Part shown: in pieces, positions 63,401 through 64,000 of the stretch | Numbering within the stretch: the first letter of the stretch is position 1 | Layout of the letters: each line of letters begins with the position of its first letter | Assembly (NCBI RefSeq): GCF_041296385.1 | Contig: NC_091014.1 | Location: 66,410,578-66,474,577, forward strand | Origin: Aphelocoma coerulescens | Taxonomy: Eukaryota; Chordata; Aves; Passeriformes; Corvidae | Direction: 5' to 3' | Length of the DNA stretch: 64,000 nucleotides | Program-made: the position numbers and the translations under genes | Notes under the pieces: generated by a model | Database searches by the model: none | What the model was told of the DNA's origin: nothing | Seen by the model: the letters and a program-made list of their open reading frames with translations, nothing else

Positions 63401-63959
63401 AGCTGAGGGTCTTGAGAATGTGCCTGAACAGATTGTCTCATCATTTGAAGGGGAAATGGCCAAGTACTTGCTGAAATTCCAGTACTTACTCCACTGTCAT
63501 CTTTCTCCAACAGAGAAAATGCCTGAGAAGCAAGAATTCAAATTGTTTAAGCAAACCTAGACATTCTAAAAGAGCAGGTTTTTTTAGTAGCCATTTAGCA
63601 GTTCACATGGAAACACCTGAGATCCATACACCTTTTAATTGCAGGTGTTCTTCACACAAAGAAACAAAACACATTTCTCAGAACTACATTTAATTTGAAT
63701 CTTTCTCTTATTATAAAAAGAGTTGAAATGAGCCAAAAATAGCTTGTGGTTCTCTGATGTGTAAATATAAGTATGGAAATAAATAACAACCTGCAGTAAA
63801 AGTGAAAAGGCAGTATAGCAAATATCCAAATAATCCAGAAAAGTTGCTGGTTAAGACAAGAGATGAAGCAAACAAAAATATTAGAGGGCTGCCTTAAGTA
63901 ATTTACATTAAAATATTTTTAATTAAACTCACCAGAGCATATTCAATTTGCTTTTTGTA

Positions 63960-63971
63960 CCCCCCCCCCCC
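63960..63971. repeat. Poly-C tract
   Basis: Twelve consecutive C residues close to the window end. Confidence 0.9.
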
Positions 63972-64000
63972 ATGACTATTGGTGAGGCAAGTTCATTTTC

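Larger units (their letters stand above)
45241..64000. other. Intergenic sequence, no gene recognised
   Basis: About 18.8 kb without a supportable exon, RNA gene or recognised transposon. Open frames are short, overlap on both strands and resemble no family. Notable patches are AT-rich motif-dense blocks at 45480-45720 and 50100-50270, the inverted repeat at 54471-54489, an AG-preceded open frame at 61031-61141, and a 12-bp poly-C tract at 63960-63971. Exons of a diverged gene could be missed by eye. Confidence 0.5.

Noticed and set aside
1..64000. CRISPR arrays, phage, operons or other prokaryotic systems
   Set aside because: No spaced direct repeats, no dense coding and no ribosome-binding sites are present. 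The spliced MPPED1 and CR1 elements show vertebrate nuclear DNA.

Overview
The window is vertebrate nuclear DNA from a bird, probably a passerine. It is AT-rich, has GT-AG introns, and shows no prokaryotic gene organisation. It carries several chicken-repeat-1 (CR1) LINE copies and one LTR that looks like songbird ERVL-type LTRs. The only protein-coding gene I can support is the 3' part of MPPED1 (metallophosphoesterase domain containing 1) on the + strand. Three coding exons (18278-18393, 22965-23078, 26624-26742) join in frame with correct phases and encode the C-terminal ~115 residues. They are followed by a probable long 3' UTR ending near 29.3 kb. The upstream MPPED1 exons, with the start codon and the first metal-binding motifs, lie before base 1.

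Layout. 1-18277: MPPED1 intron, with three CR1 copies all antisense to the gene (2293-2875, 9040-10748, 16655-17005), simple repeats, a G-rich run with quadruplex potential, and an RFX-like palindrome. 18278-26742: the three exons and two introns. 26743-~29325: probable 3' UTR with a TA microsatellite and several AATAAA signals. ~29.3-64 kb: intergenic DNA in which I recognise no gene.

The most structured part of the intergenic DNA is 35.9-40.3 kb. A probable solo LTR (35980-36543) is followed by an ancient + strand CR1/L3-like LINE (~37.29-40.26 kb). That LINE was later split by a minus-strand CR1 (37615-38810) flanked by a perfect 10-bp target-site duplication. A second, less certain LTR-like segment lies near 44.6-45.2 kb. 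Several AT-rich blocks dense in homeodomain, FOX or RFX-type motifs and short perfect palindromes (for example 14638-14659, 33750-33767, 43191-43226, 54471-54489) look like candidate cis-regulatory elements. That is inference, because conservation cannot be measured here.

No new protein system was found. Nearly all other open frames are short chance frames, or lie in GC-rich CR1 copies.
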